From Loxodes magnus (lineage: Eukaryota; Ciliophora; Karyorelictea; Loxodida; Loxodidae), in NCBI GenBank assembly GCA_946699065.1, contig CAMPDV010000094.1:295501-359500 (forward strand): 64,000 nt of DNA, written 5' to 3'. The position numbers were made by a program, and so were the translations under genes. The notes beneath the pieces are model-generated. The model saw nothing but the letters and a program-made list of their open reading frames with translations. It searched no databases and had not been told where the DNA came from. Of this stretch, positions 39,840 through 52,500 are shown one piece after another. Positions within the stretch are counted from its first letter, which is position 1. The number at the start of each line of letters is the position of its first letter.

Positions 39840-42800
39840 AAAAGAGTTTTTTGACGTCTTTAATTGCAAGAATTGCTTCTTTCAATTATAGACGTTAGTA
39901 AATGTTTTTAAATAGTTTTTTAATCTTGTTTACATCTCATCATTTTTCTTTAATTAGTTCTTCTTTCTATTCATCTTTAGCTTCTTCCTTTTTTGCTTTC
40001 TCCATTTCTAGAATCTCAAGTCTCCTTGTCATTAGCTTCTTATGAAATATTTTGATCTATAAGTCTAAATACTCCAATTTAGACCTTGAAAATGAGTTTA
40101 GATATTCTTGATCGTATAGTATAAGGCGCCTTAAGTCATAATTTCCGATATTTTCCGATAATCAATTCATTATATTAGAATAGTACACACATTTAAAGAT
40201 ATGCTCGAAAGTTTCATACTCTCCACACATACAATAGGGATTATCAATGGGGTAATGACGATCTTAAAGATCCTTACGGAAATTATAAGTTTAGGTTCTA
40301 AGTTTATATATACTGATAATTTCTCGTCTATACTATTTGTTTAATTTAGTATAAGTAATTTGTGGAAATTGTTAAAGATTACCAAATTATTCAGTATATA
40401 CTCTAGCTGTTTTCATCCTCATAAATTTTTTAGTAGCTACTTTGTAGAAATATTGTTGTATTTTTTCTCTTACATGTTTAGTAAAAGTTTTAAGATTGGT
40501 ATTATTCTATTAATTCTGCAGATCGATATTATAAAGGTCTGATAATTGCTACACTTAATCGTAGTATTGAAATCCTTTTTTCCATATATTAATGAAAAGA
40601 GAGCCTATTGTTGATCTTGGAAAATCAGTACTTTCTTATTTAATTTTATGGTAGAATCTGAAGAATTTTATAGCCATAATGTGCTTAAAGGGTAATCAAT
40701 TCAGGTCTATATAACATGATTCATTAAATGTTGAAGTTGCTACTTAAAAAGCTTTTCTTGAAATTAATCTCATGCTTGATTCTATTCTGTTCAGAACTGC
40801 AGTTACTCCTTTTTGAATACTTCATGGTACTAAGTCTCCTCCATATTCTGCTTTAGGTAATGTAAAAAGTCTACATAAAGTTTTAAAATGTCAATGAGTT
40901 ACATTCTTATATCTCATCAGTTAAAAAACAGCTTTCTTCATTGCAGCTATATACTTGAATGCAGTTTCTTTGCAATGGGGATTTAAGTTCTTCTTCTAAT
41001 GTAGAATAACTCCTAAATATGTTACTTGTTCTTTTTAAGCAATTGGCTAATTTCCTAATCATAAATTTAAAATTTATTATTTCTGATTCTTCTTTAGAAA
41101 TTAGATGCATTCGGATTTGGTAACATTAATCTTTAAATGTGTTCATGCAAAAACTTTATTTGCTTCATTTATTAAATTCTACATCTACTTTGCAGATTTG
41201 GAAAGAAGAATAAGATCATCTGCCCATCCTCTACAAGCGAAGCTAATACTTGAATCCTGGCATTTAAATCCCAATTAGTTACTTTTACTTTCCAGATATC
41301 TAATTACTATGTCATAATACAATAATGCTAAAACTGGTCCATGGGAACTTCCTTACATAACTCCATTGTTGAATTATAAAGTTCTGGTGCTCTTACCATC
41401 TATGATAAATGAAGAATTTAGGTTTTTATAAAACGATTCTAAGGCTATTATTATTCCAAGTGGTAGTTTAACTCTCTTAAGTTAATCAAACAAGAGTCTT
41501 CTTTCTATTGAGTCAAACATTTTTTCAACGTCTATCAGTGTTGCTATCAATTTAGTCTTACCTTTAGCACATTTCCGATAGTTATCAATTATTTGTTATA
41601 TTATTCAAATTTATTAAGTTGTTTATCTGTTTTTCATAAATCCCATTTATGAAGGGTGAATCAAATTTCTCTAATAAATCAGATTGTATAGTCTTTTTGT
41701 TAAAGCTTTATCATATAGTTTTAGAATAGTATTAATAAGAGAAATAGGTCGTCAGTTTTTCCAATCATCTTTATTTCCTTTTTTAAATATTGGAATTATC
41801 ACCGATATATTTAATTCCTAAGGGATTCTTCCAAGTCTTAGCATATTATTCAGAAAAGAATTAAGAATTATTAATAAATATTATCCACCATATTTCAGAA
41901 GTTCGCCTTTTATTCCATCTGGACCAGCTGCTTTTCCATTCGGAATTTCTTTTATAATTTCTTATATTTCTTTTATGGTAAAAAGATCAAATCCTTACAA
42001 ATACGAGAGTGGATAATCTTTAATTTCTTAAATATTATCGTATATTTTATCTATTTTTTAATTACTAAGATTTATCTATTCTTGAGTTAGATTATAATGC
42101 TTGTTAAAAACACAATTTTCCCATGATTCAATGAATTTATTTTTGATTTCTTAATTAAAGTTCATAGTATTTCTCTTCAAAGGATTTAGAATTTTCTTAG
42201 CCTGTGAAAAAATTTCCCTAGAATCTCCATTAAGAAGTAGAAATTTCTTTTTTGCTTTGTTTTTTTTAAATTTTCATAGATTATACTTGAAGTCTTTCCA
42301 AAGTCGTTTTGCTTCCTCATGAAGATTAGTTACTTGCTAGTTTATTCTTCCAAATCTTATGTGAGCTTCCTTATATTCTGAGTTAGTTCTTTTTGCCTCT
42401 ATATATTTCTTTGTGAGAGCTCGAGGAAGTTTGTTATAATTTGAATCTGGAATAAACGAACCTAATGTTTGATCAGCATTGTCTTAAATATTACTTTTGA
42501 TGCATTCATATTAATCTTCAAGATTATCTTAATCTATTTAAAAGAATTCTAGATAAGTTTGTAGGAAAGATTCTTAATATTTTTATCTATCTATTGCATC
42601 TTATAACCTATTTATTTTATATTTTCTCTGAGTTATCTTTTCCCAATATACTATAGAATTATTGATAAAGTCGACAGTGATTGGAATATGATCAGAAAAT
42701 AAACTATTATTATGAGCAGTGAAATTTGCAAACTAATTAACGTTCAAATGGTTGTTTATAATGATATAATCATTACAATACGTTTTTCCTGTTCCTTTGT

Positions 42801-45800
42801 GAATACATGTATTAATGTTGCTATCATTCACTATCTCAAGATCGTTTTATAGTAAGAATTCTTATAGTCTAATGTTATTATCATAAGCATTTTCAGGATT
42901 ATCACCGAAGCCTTATAAAAGAGCATTGAAATCTCCCATTAGTATATGTGGATTATCATTATATAAATTCAGCAATGTATTTAGTTGTTCATAAGCTAAA
43001 TCTTTAACATCTTAACTTTTTCCATTATCAGGCATGTAACAAGACGTGATTAAAATATTATCCAGTTTAATTGTTATGAATCTATTTATTTCTTTTTCAA
43101 CTTATATATGTATTTCTGTACTATTAAATTCTTCTCCTACAATTAAGCATACACCTCCTCCTTTTCCTGAGTTCTTAAAATATGTTTTAAATCCATTTAT
43201 CAATATTGGAGGAAAGTCATCTTTTTATCAGGTTTCGTTTATTGATAAAATATCTATACTGTTATCTCTGATAAATTCTTCAATATTCAAGCACTTGCTC
43301 GCTATTCCATTAATATTTATATGTCCCATCTTTATTTTTTAAATTTATTATTCCTTTCTAATTTTTTCCGAGCCTGCAGATAGACCACTTTCGTAAATGC
43401 AAATGCTTTTCTATCCTTATTGGTTAATCTAAATATGTACTAATCTTTTTCCATACTCAGGATGTTAATGAAAATATTGTATCAAAATATATATTACTTA
43501 CGTCGTATATTTTTTAAGTAGCTTTCTATCTATATCAATTTTACTTTTCACACTATCACATGTACCTTATTCTAAATCTTAAGTAACTGTGACATATCTA
43601 CCTTATATATTGTGCATTTCGTACTATGGACGTCTTCAAGTTTCGGATTTAATAAACTTTTAAAGTTATAGACTAGTCAGATTGAAATAACATATTATTT
43701 AATCGCACTCTTTTTTATTATTATGTTTACTCATACGTTTTGCTGGCGGAATTGTTTTATCTTCTTCTTCATGTTTCCTTTTAAGAATATTAAGATTAAT
43801 ATTGGAAGATAAGGCTTAATTCTGATAAATAGCATCGATCGAATCTGTTTAGTTTTATTAATCTTTTTTTCATCTTTTAGTAGAATAATTAAATATATCT
43901 TTTTTCAAATTTTAATTAAGTTTTTGAAACTCTTCTATTTTTATCTCAAGTGTCTACATATTTTGGGTACTTTAAATGAATTTTAAGTTGAGTTAGTGAT
44001 ATTAATGCTATAGTAAAACAAAATCTTCATCTGGCAATTTTATTTGACAGTATTAGTTATTATGTTATGTTATAATAGTATTAGTTTATGCTTCCTATTA
44101 ATTATTTTAAGTTTACATTAACTTGTCTTGCTTGATTATATTTGTTTGAGTAAATTTTTGACACAAAAAAGCTGTTTATTATTTATTTATATTATCTGTT
44201 TAGATAATACTATCCTTTGTTTAAATATTTCCATATAATGTCTAAGTTTATGCATCTACAAATTACTTCTTCTAAAATTACTATTAATTACTGAATTCTT
44301 TTGTATGTTAGATTTAATTCTAAAATAATTCTTTATACATTTGAATTTCCTTATTTTTTAATAGAATTTAATTTTGAAAAGCTATATTTATTTCATATTT
44401 TTATTATCTTTACTTATCTAATTCGATTTTAAAAGTTAAAATTTCCATTTAAGCTTTCTATTCTTAATCTATAAATTACTTATTTTAGTTTTATAATTTT
44501 TAATATTAAGAATATAACTCTTGGAGTTAAATTTCGTTTATTATTTTTTATTAGGTAATTTGTTGAAGTAAATATTAGTTCTATTCTAATATAGTCTATT
44601 GATATCCTTGCTAAGTTTTATTTAGAAAGTTATCTATTTCAATTTAAGTAAAATTTATAATTTTATTAAAGTTTTGGCATAGTGAATTATTTGCTCCTAT
44701 CATTTAAGCTTAAGTAAAGCTTTAATTAGCATTGGCTTCAATTTGAATCTCTTAATTAGATTATATTTCATATTTTGAATTGACTTAATTCTCATAGTTT
44801 TTCTATTATATCTAAATTTCTTGAAATATACTAATTATTTCATCTGTTTAAACTATTTAGTTACTGTAATAAGTGGAGAAGTTTGTTTAAGTAATTTTAT
44901 GAACTAGTTATTTTGATAGCATTTTTTTGTGATATTGCTATATATCAGATTTGATTGACTAAAAATTGTCCTACAATTGTTTATATTTCTAATAAATTTT
45001 ATTTATATAAGTTTTATAATATATTTTGGATATTTCTTAGTTACTTATCAATGTTTCAATATCTCGTTCATATTTTGCTTTTATATTAATTAACATTTCA
45101 TTTAATTATTGGTTCTTATCTATAAGTCTTTATATATTATGTTTAAGTTCTTTTATTTCTAAGGTAAATAAATTCTCATTAGACTAATTAATTATTTGAT
45201 TTTATATTACATTTCTTAAATCAGCAGTTTAATTTTAAGCTTGTTTGCTCTGAAGATCAGGTAAATAATGATTATTTGAATTATCAGGATTAGTAGTATT
45301 ATTTTATTTCTGATTAATTTCGTTATTTGAAATTTAATAGAATTGTTAATTAGTATTATTCAAAAATGAATCTTAAGTTTATGTTATTTTTGACTACCAT
45401 AAAAGGATATCTTTATTTGAATTTTAATTAGGATTTGAAGGTATATCTTTTGAATTCTAACTATCTAAGATAATATCTTATTTTTGGAAAGATTTCTTAG
45501 GTAATCGTTTCGTATCTTTCGCGGTATTATTTTAGGCGGTTAATCTGTTCATCTATTTATAGGTTGATTTCACTTTCATAATACGCTACAATTAATATCC
45601 ACGTTGAAGAGAGTTCCTAAGTAGTTTTAATGGGACGCGTATGAATTTGTTTTCCGGTTTTTGACTACAATTTTTAAGTAGTTGTCTTAATAAATTCATT
45701 ATTAGGTTTACTTATTTAATTTGTAGTTACTCCAAATCTTTCGTTTGGAGATTTTAATGCACCTGCCTATGCTTTTCCTATGAATTTGCAGCTTCTTTGA

Positions 45801-45855
45801 AATTAATTAAAGAAGAGTCACTATTAAAAACTAGTGAATTCTATATTTCGTCCAT
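39840..45855 (-). CDS. LINE polyprotein: coiled coil + APE endonuclease + reverse transcriptase
   Basis: ATG 45,855 (MDEIQNSLVFNS) opens a frame of about 2,000 codons. Residues ~1-840 are Gln/Asn-rich with long coiled coils (for example LEIKELKHNIQRLIDKNQQ) and a small basic/folded part near 43,640-43,370. The endonuclease starts near 43,329 (MGHINING), with NETW, HILMGDFNALLQG (about 42,940-42,905) and SDHIPI (about 42,690). The RT has AAGPDGIKGELLKYGG, IPIFKKG, WRPISL, LIDVEKMFDSI, NGVMQGSSHGP and the catalytic WADDLILLSKS (41,226-41,194), followed by TYLGVILH. The C-terminal finger CMCGEYETFEHIFKC begins at 40,233. All landmarks are in the same frame (differences from 45,855 divisible by 3). 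An internal Met at 43,329 could initiate a separate ORF2, and the exact stop is uncertain. It copies element RNA by target-primed reverse transcription. Confidence 0.88.
39854..39895. other. 19-bp stem-loop near the LINE 3' end
   Basis: Arms 39,854-39,872 and 39,877-39,895 are inverted with 17 of 19 matches and a 4-nt loop (ttgc). It lies where the LINE frame loses protein character on the minus strand. It may be an RT-recognised 3' structure or a transcription-end signal; alternatively it is still coding. Confidence 0.5.
41190..41230 (-). other. Reverse transcriptase catalytic motif (WADD)
   Basis: Codons for Trp-Ala-Asp-Asp at 41,226-41,215, followed by LILLSKS, match the F/Y-A-D-D palm motif of LINE RTs. 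Trp replaces the usual Phe/Tyr. Both catalytic Asp are present. Confidence 0.8.
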
Positions 45856-46139
45856 TTTTTTTTACTATAGATTCCTGAGATTATTGTTCTTTATAATATC
45901 AAATTTATAATTTAATTAAATTATGTTATTTATCATAGGCTTTCATTGAGAAGGTCTGTTATTTCTAATGTGTCGCTTTGTTTTTTTCAATATCTGAATA
46001 ATTTTTTAAAGATTAAAAGCTATTAAATAAGAATTTATTTTAACAAATATAATATTTAAAATTAATTAAAATGCTTTATATATTATTTTATCTTTATACT
46101 ATAGTCAATTTTTTTTATTGCTAATAATTATAATTTATT

Positions 46140-46560
46140 AATGTGGTGTTGCCTTTATATGGTTGTCATTTATAGTTTATGAAAGTCTTTAGGATCTTTA
46201 TAAAACTCATTGAAATCGCTCATTTCTTCCTCAGGTTCATAATCTCAAATAATATATTAATATCTGCTATTAATTTCTTCCCTTTCAATCTTAATCCTTT
46301 CCAATCGTTTTTTTGAGCATCCTCTATTTGCTTAATTAATTAACCTCCAACAATCATTTTTTACAATGTACGCAGATATAAAATAAATATTAGCTAGATT
46401 TTTCAAAATATTTTCGCTTCTTTGCAATTATTAGTATCTTTGACAGCTTTTTTTGCATGTCTTATCTTCTTTAGATTTAGCACTTAATAAGCCTTTCTTT
46501 ATTTCTTAATTAGTTGCTTTATTTTTTATTAATGTTTAAGTTTTATTACTCAATTTCCAT
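46140..46560 (-). CDS. Small unidentified protein gene upstream of the LINE
   Basis: A convincing frame reads SAKSKEDKTCKKSCQRYQQ, then LKNLANIYFISAYIV, CWRLINQANRGCSKKRLER and an acidic tail DYEPEEEMSDFNEFYKD. It is charged, with five Cys and a predicted helical middle. The nearest Met (46,560) is in a different frame, so a short intron or another start is likely. It ends roughly 290 bp before the LINE start codon on the same strand. No family is recognised; it could be host or element encoded. Confidence 0.45.
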
Positions 46561-46576
46561 CTGATTAGATAGAAAG

Positions 46577-47465
46577 ATGTCAGGATTCAAACTAGGATTT
46601 TTTGCGTCTCGGAAAAAGGAGTTAACGACATTCTAAAAGAGCAAGAACCAGAAAAAAGGTACCAAAAAAGTGTTCCATCAAGATTAGTCTCTCATCTCTG
46701 AAGAAAAGCCTAGGAAATAGACTAAAAATATAATGTGCTCAAAAGTCTCGAATCTCACCCCGTTGTAATAAATAAGCTATAATTAATTGATTAAAGTGGT
46801 GCTGGACCTCCAGGAAGAGATAAAAAAGTTTGAAGAAAGACAGTAAGAAATTATTAGAAAAACTTGAACTTGCAGAGGAAATAGAATCTTATTTCAAAAC
46901 CTAAGAAAGAAACATTAATGCTTTTTTAAATATCTCACAAGAATAGAACAGTTAATCTCAAAAACAGCAATATATTCAGAAAGAGCTGGCCAGCAAGATA
47001 GAACATATAAAAGAAAAAAGTTAAAATTTTCGCGTTAAATGGAACTGAAAGAATAAAGAAATTATCCAATGATAATTTAAGGTCAAGATTTTAACCTAAA
47101 TGACAAGTAAAAAGATGCTATTAAAGTAACTCTCAAACGCATCTGTGGGAAAGATGCTAGAAATTTTGCAATTTCAAATAAGAATACTAAAAATATTAGA
47201 AGCAGTTGGAGAATAAAAGAATATATAATAGCAACTAAAACTATCAAGAGAAAGATTAAATTGTAATAAATTTGGGAAAATTAAAAGAAAAAAGATATTT
47301 AGTATCTAGATAGAAGAAGAATTCAAGGACAACATGCATGACAAGGAGAAGTGTTGTAGAGATTTTCTTACTTTTAAATTTAAACTCTAAAACAATGTAA
47401 AGATTGTAGAGAAAGAGATTGAAATAACTCCAAGGACGCCAAAAATTAAATTTTATATTTACATT
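46577..47465 (+). CDS. Coiled-coil ORF1-like protein, plus-strand copy
   Basis: ATG 46,577 (MSGFKLGFFASRKK) leads through a basic region to SYNQLIKVVLDLQEEIKKFEE. Protein character then continues one frame over (KKLLEKLELAEEIESYFKTQ ... QYIQKELASKIEHIKEK) and ends near EKEIEITPRTPKIKF. It is homologous in its core to the minus-strand ORF at 38,470-37,680. The frame change near 46,850 means a short intron or a disabling indel. Probably a LINE ORF1-type protein, possibly degenerate. Confidence 0.5.
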
Positions 47466-47479
47466 TGAATTTGCACCTA

Positions 47480-48350
47480 ACTATGCATGACTTTAATCAT
47501 AAATTGTTCATGTCTTACCTTAAAGTTTTTAAATAAATTTTACTTATTTTTAAATTATTTATTCCCTTTAAAGTTATGAAACCTTTAATTCTTAATACTT
47601 TGGGCTAAGCATAATTGTATAATACTCTTTAACATAAATGTTTAATAAGGTAATCTATCATAAAATTAGTTTCAAGTATATAAATATAATAATATAAAAA
47701 GAGTAAGAAAGAAGGATATAGAGATTATAACTAAACATATTAAATAGCTAAAACTAGTAAATATCTCTATTCTCTCTCTCTATTTTGAGATAAAAAATTA
47801 GAATGAAGAGCTTCTATTTAAAAAGAAAGTTAGCAAGAAAGTTATTAAAGTAACTAAATAAATCTAAATAAGCAAAAAGTGTAAAATAAAATTATTTAGT
47901 TTAAGAATATTTAACAAAAATAATTTATTTATTTAAAATTATTACTATCATTAGCTTTATTATAATCCCCTCTCTTTGTTAACCTTTTTCAATTTTAACT
48001 TTTTCAAGTGAAAATAAACTAAATTAAATTCTTTTTAAGCTTTAATTTTTCTTTCGTGATTCTGCTAAATATTTTTCAAAATTATTTATTCTTTAATAGA
48101 TTTTATAAAATGAACAAATCTATTAATTAAACAAGAAGTATATAAATTTATAAGTCTATATGCATTTAAAAGATAAATACAAAGGAGTAAAATTACTCTA
48201 AGACTAATATCAGAAATTTTATTTCTCTAGAAATATAAGCATAATAAACATTTTCAAGATTTAGAAAACACTGATAAAAATATTAAATCACTATATTATA
48301 AGAAAAATAAAACCCAATTTTTATAAATAATAAATAAATAAATTTGATTA
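47480..48350. other. AT-rich intergenic stretch
   Basis: No supported gene; a short TC-repeat occurs near 47,765-47,785. It separates the plus-strand ORF1-like gene from the LINE 3' fragment. Confidence 0.5.
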
Positions 48351-48354
48351 TAGA

Positions 48355-49560
48355 GCGCGTAGCACCTCGTTGATGCGCAATTTAAACATATCTCAATATA
48401 ATTCCGTTTCTTCAAGTAAGCCTTCAAGTAATAGAAAGTCTTCTCTTATTAGTTACATATCTTCCTCATTTTTCTCTATGCTATCTCTTGTTCTTCTTTC
48501 TTCTATCTATCTACTCTTTATTAGATCTTTATTGCAAGCTTAATTTATTTTTTCTTACATATTTTACTAATTTTAATTTCTAATTCTTTTCTTCATGATC
48601 AAGCTTTTATACACTCATAAAAATTATCCTTTTAATGCTCTATAGTCTTTTCCTATTTCTCTTTTTCATTCAATTTTTTTTTCTATATTTCCCTTTTCCT
48701 TTTTTCTAATATATCTTTGATATAATCTTTTATTATCAAGTCAGTTTTAGCTCTTTTTTACTCTTCTGAGGTTCTAATGAATTTCTCGAATTTGGCCGTT
48801 CCTCATATTATATAAAATAGTTCCATTCCTTATCTCTCTACTCCTATTGCTCTAAGATTTCAGATACATTATTATTTTCCTTCTTTGTATTCTGAACAGT
48901 TTTCTATGATATGCCTTTCGTTTCTCTTGCATTGTTACAGAAAGGGATAATAAAATATGTAAACTCTTTAAAAGAATACTTTGATTACATTGTGATTTCT
49001 CTAATAATAAAAATGAGAAGAAAAGAAATTTAGAAGATATAGGAAATTTAATTAGATTAAGAACTATTTAAGATACTTCTTTCTATATATAACCAAGGTA
49101 TTAAAAGGTTATTTACAATATAGCAATATTATAATTTTATATATTTTTATATTATTATTTCTACTTTTATAGAATTTCTCTTAGCTTTCCTAAATTTCTG
49201 TTTTTAAGATTTAATCTGAATTTCTTTAAATATACAACTTTTTAGCTAAATCTTATTAGATTATTATCTTTCGTAATCCATATTTTCAGCAAATTGATTA
49301 CAGGATTCTTTAATATTTAATTATTAGAGGAAAAGCATTTAATGGTTTTTTCATAATATTCAATGTCCTTTTCTATATAGAATAAAGTTTATATCTGAAT
49401 TAGCTTTATGATTCTTATCTATTAGTCAGTGGTATAAGGATTTATTTGTATATGCATCTTTCCTGTCTCTACTATCCTTAAATAAACTATTTTCTAATTA
49501 TTCTTATCCTTTACTACTATGTATTTACTATATCCTTATCTAACTACTAATACTAGAGTC
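48355..49560 (-). mobile_element. LINE 3' fragment (C-terminal Cys/His region and tail)
   Basis: On the minus strand a frame contains CKRNERHIIENCSEYKEGK (Cys at 48,931, last Cys near 48,896), comparable to the CCHC finger of the large LINE. A long basic, charged tail follows (IKDYIKDILEKRKREIQKKK), down to the hairpin at 48,376-48,362. Upstream, VETGKMHIQINPYTTD may be its pre-finger part, in another frame. The RT core is absent. I read this as a 5'-truncated, frame-damaged LINE inserted at or near the 3' end of gene 3. Confidence 0.5.
48362..48376. other. Conserved short hairpin, copy 3 (LINE 3' end)
   Basis: GCACC-TCGTT-GATGC: a 5-bp stem (one G-T pair) with a 5-nt loop, preceded by gcgcgta. 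On the minus strand it follows the LINE fragment and precedes an A/T-rich tail, the place expected for an RT-recognised 3' hairpin. Confidence 0.45.
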
Positions 49561-49599
49561 TATTAAAATTTTTAAGACTTAAGACATAATAGATTGAAA

Positions 49600-52500
49600 C
49601 TTATTATAGCTGTTTTGCAAATAATTTATGGTATTAGAATAGAAAGTCAAATTTCTAAGCATTTTAGAAAGAATGGAATAAAATAAAAAACTTAAACAAG
49701 ACAAAGCCAAAAATATATTTCCTTAAAAACTAAAATCCATAATTTACCAAATATGAATCTAAGCTAATTTAGCCTATAATTAAGTAAAACTATAGACTGA
49801 GGCTAATTATAAAGTAGAAGGTTAGAAAATCAATAAAAGAATAAATATTCTATTAAATTTAGAAGCACTAGACCATATTTATTTCAAGGTGGTTTAATGT
49901 CTATAAGTAAAGCTATCTTTATAAGATTTAATTGGCATTAATAGCATAATAAAGAATATTTTACTTAAGAAGATAAAAATCTATCACTAAATTTGCCTAT
50001 CTTCTATATGGAATTCTTAAGAACTAAAACTATAAAACTTTAGAAATTGTTAAATTTAGAGTGCAATTTAAATAAATCCTTATTTGTTATTATAGTATTA
50101 AAAGAAATTTCATAAAGAAAATATAACTGAAAATATAAGGTAAATTTAAAGAATTATTGAAAATCTATCGTTTGATTTTTATCTGTCTCTTAGGAATAAG
50201 AAATGAATTATATCATGATTCTTAAGAATAAAATTAGTAGATATATAAAGATAGTGAGTGTAAGGAATAAGAGTATACTTTTAAAATGATTATATATTAA
50301 GAAAAGTTCAATTGATATAGCTTATATAAAAATACTTGTTTATTTAATCAAAATTTAAGTCAAATTTTTAAATCATACCCTACTATCTCTAGAGGCTTCT
50401 AATTGTAAATTCTAAATTTCATGAGCCTCACCTTCAGGTTATTATTTGCAGCAACATTTTTTGCAGAATATAAAAAAGTATGTTATTAAGAAAAGGAAAC
50501 CAATACTAATTAAGAAGCTAGCAATCCAAGGAAGAGTATGCAAAGTTTCGTATTTAATACTCAATCACCATCCGATGCTTGCTATAAATATTAATAATAA
50601 GATAACTACTATAAGTAACAAGAAGTATTCATATTTATATATCTATAACCTGACAATTAACAATTATTACAATTTTAAGATAATTGAACCTTCTATTGCA
50701 ACTACTAGAGCAATAAGAAAAGCTGAGAGAATTATGCGATAATCAAAACTATTATGATTAAGGAATCCAGATGAAATAATTAAATTAAGAATGAACAATT
50801 GTAATACCATTGCAGAAATAACCAAAAATCTTATTATCAATTCTTTTTAACTCATGTTTCTACCTTTTCTTAATCCTATAATTTCTAAAAAGTTAGAAAA
50901 TAAAGGTTTTTAATCAACTTATCGAGCTCTATCTAATCTTTAATTTCTACTTACGAATTTTGTTGTCTTTATTTTGTAGCTTACATAGCCAAAAAATAAG
51001 CAAATAATTATTGCAGCAAATCCGATTATTGGTGAATATCCATATTCTTATTCTCCGTTTAGATTGATATATTTAATCTTTTAAATAATTCTTACAACTC
51101 CTGAAGAACTGCAGTTACAAGTATATGCATTGTTCTAGGATTTTTATATTTGTTAGCATTAATTTCCACTAAAAATATTCTATTTTTCATTTCATATTTA
51201 GCACTCTAGCTAGTTAATATCAGATGTTTCATAAGGCAATATATATTCAGGTGATATTTCTTTTCTTACTGGAATTTCTTTATATTTAATATTTCCTAAA
51301 TCATCAATGTCGCAAATCTAAAATATCTCGAAACCAACATAAGTCCTTACTTCTGAGTTATTAATATCAAAAGGATTAGCACTAAATTGAACTAATACCG
51401 TAACTAAACAATCTCCAGTTTCTTCTTCATTTACAATAACTTTAGATTCTTCTATTATGTACTCCTTAGAAATATTTTTGGCGTCATGCATTGCTACTTG
51501 AAGAGTTAAATTATCTTTTTAAAATGTAGTAGGTAAGGAATTAGGAGTTAAGTCTTTCTTAGCATATGAAAGGGAATAATTTAAAATGCAGTAATACATA
51601 TTTGAATCATCAGTGCTTTGTAATTTTCTATTGCTAATAGATTTTTATATTAGTTTTCTATTTCTTTCAGTTTCATTGCTTTCTGAATTAATCTAGAGTT
51701 CAGAAATACTTTAAAATATGGAAGCAGTAGAATTAAGCTGTTCTTTATTTACTTCAGAATTTCCTTTTTATCCAATTATTTAACTAATTACGTTAACAAA
51801 TGTTTAGCCTGTTTATGTTGATAATTGCTTTTGTAACTGTTCTAAAATAGAAAGAGCGTTAGAAAACTCTTCTCCATTACTTACTTTTGAGGATATAAGA
51901 AGAATTAAACTATTTAGCTATTCTTAAGAAATTTCTAAAGTACCTTAAGATAATCCTAGTGCAATTTCTTAGATCTAATTTAGAACTGTTAGATTAGATT
52001 TAAGCTTTGTTTAGTTTAAGTCTTCAATTAGTTAAGTTACATTTATATCTTAATAATAAACTATTATCTCTTTAGTCTTATTACTAACAGCACCAAATTT
52101 GTCATAAGCATACACACCTACTGTCAATTAATCAGAACTTCCTTCTCCTGACGGTAGTTAAGTTATAAACTCTTAGTTATATTGAATATCACTTAAATCT
52201 AACTTTTAATCTCTCTTGATATAGAAAAATTTATACTTTAATGGATTATTCTTCTCTGCATCAGAACTGTTTTCAATTTTCATAGAAAATTAAGTATTTC
52301 ATGCTATTCCTCTGTCAGGAGTAACTGTAAAATCAGTAATTTAAGGAGGCTAGTTAACATATAATTACTTAGTGTAACTGCTAGTTCAGTTATATTAATC
52401 TTTTACATTAAGAGTATAATTATAGCAATTTCCAGTCTTTAGTTTATATGCTTTTATCTAGATACTTAAATCATCAATACGAGAATTATTAAAATCTAGA

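Larger units (their letters stand above)
39840..45855 (-). mobile_element. Non-LTR (LINE, APE-type) retrotransposon with one long reading frame
   Basis: It carries, in transcriptional order, a Gln-rich coiled-coil region, an apurinic endonuclease, a reverse transcriptase and a CCHC-type tail. Element ends and target-site duplications were not resolved. A strong stem-loop lies at the presumed 3' end (39,854-39,895). Key catalytic motifs are intact, so it may be recently active. Confidence 0.85.

Noticed and set aside
46315..46325. A7 run as a programmed ribosomal frameshift site
   Set aside because: A single alternative frame already runs through the region with good protein character, so no frameshift is needed.
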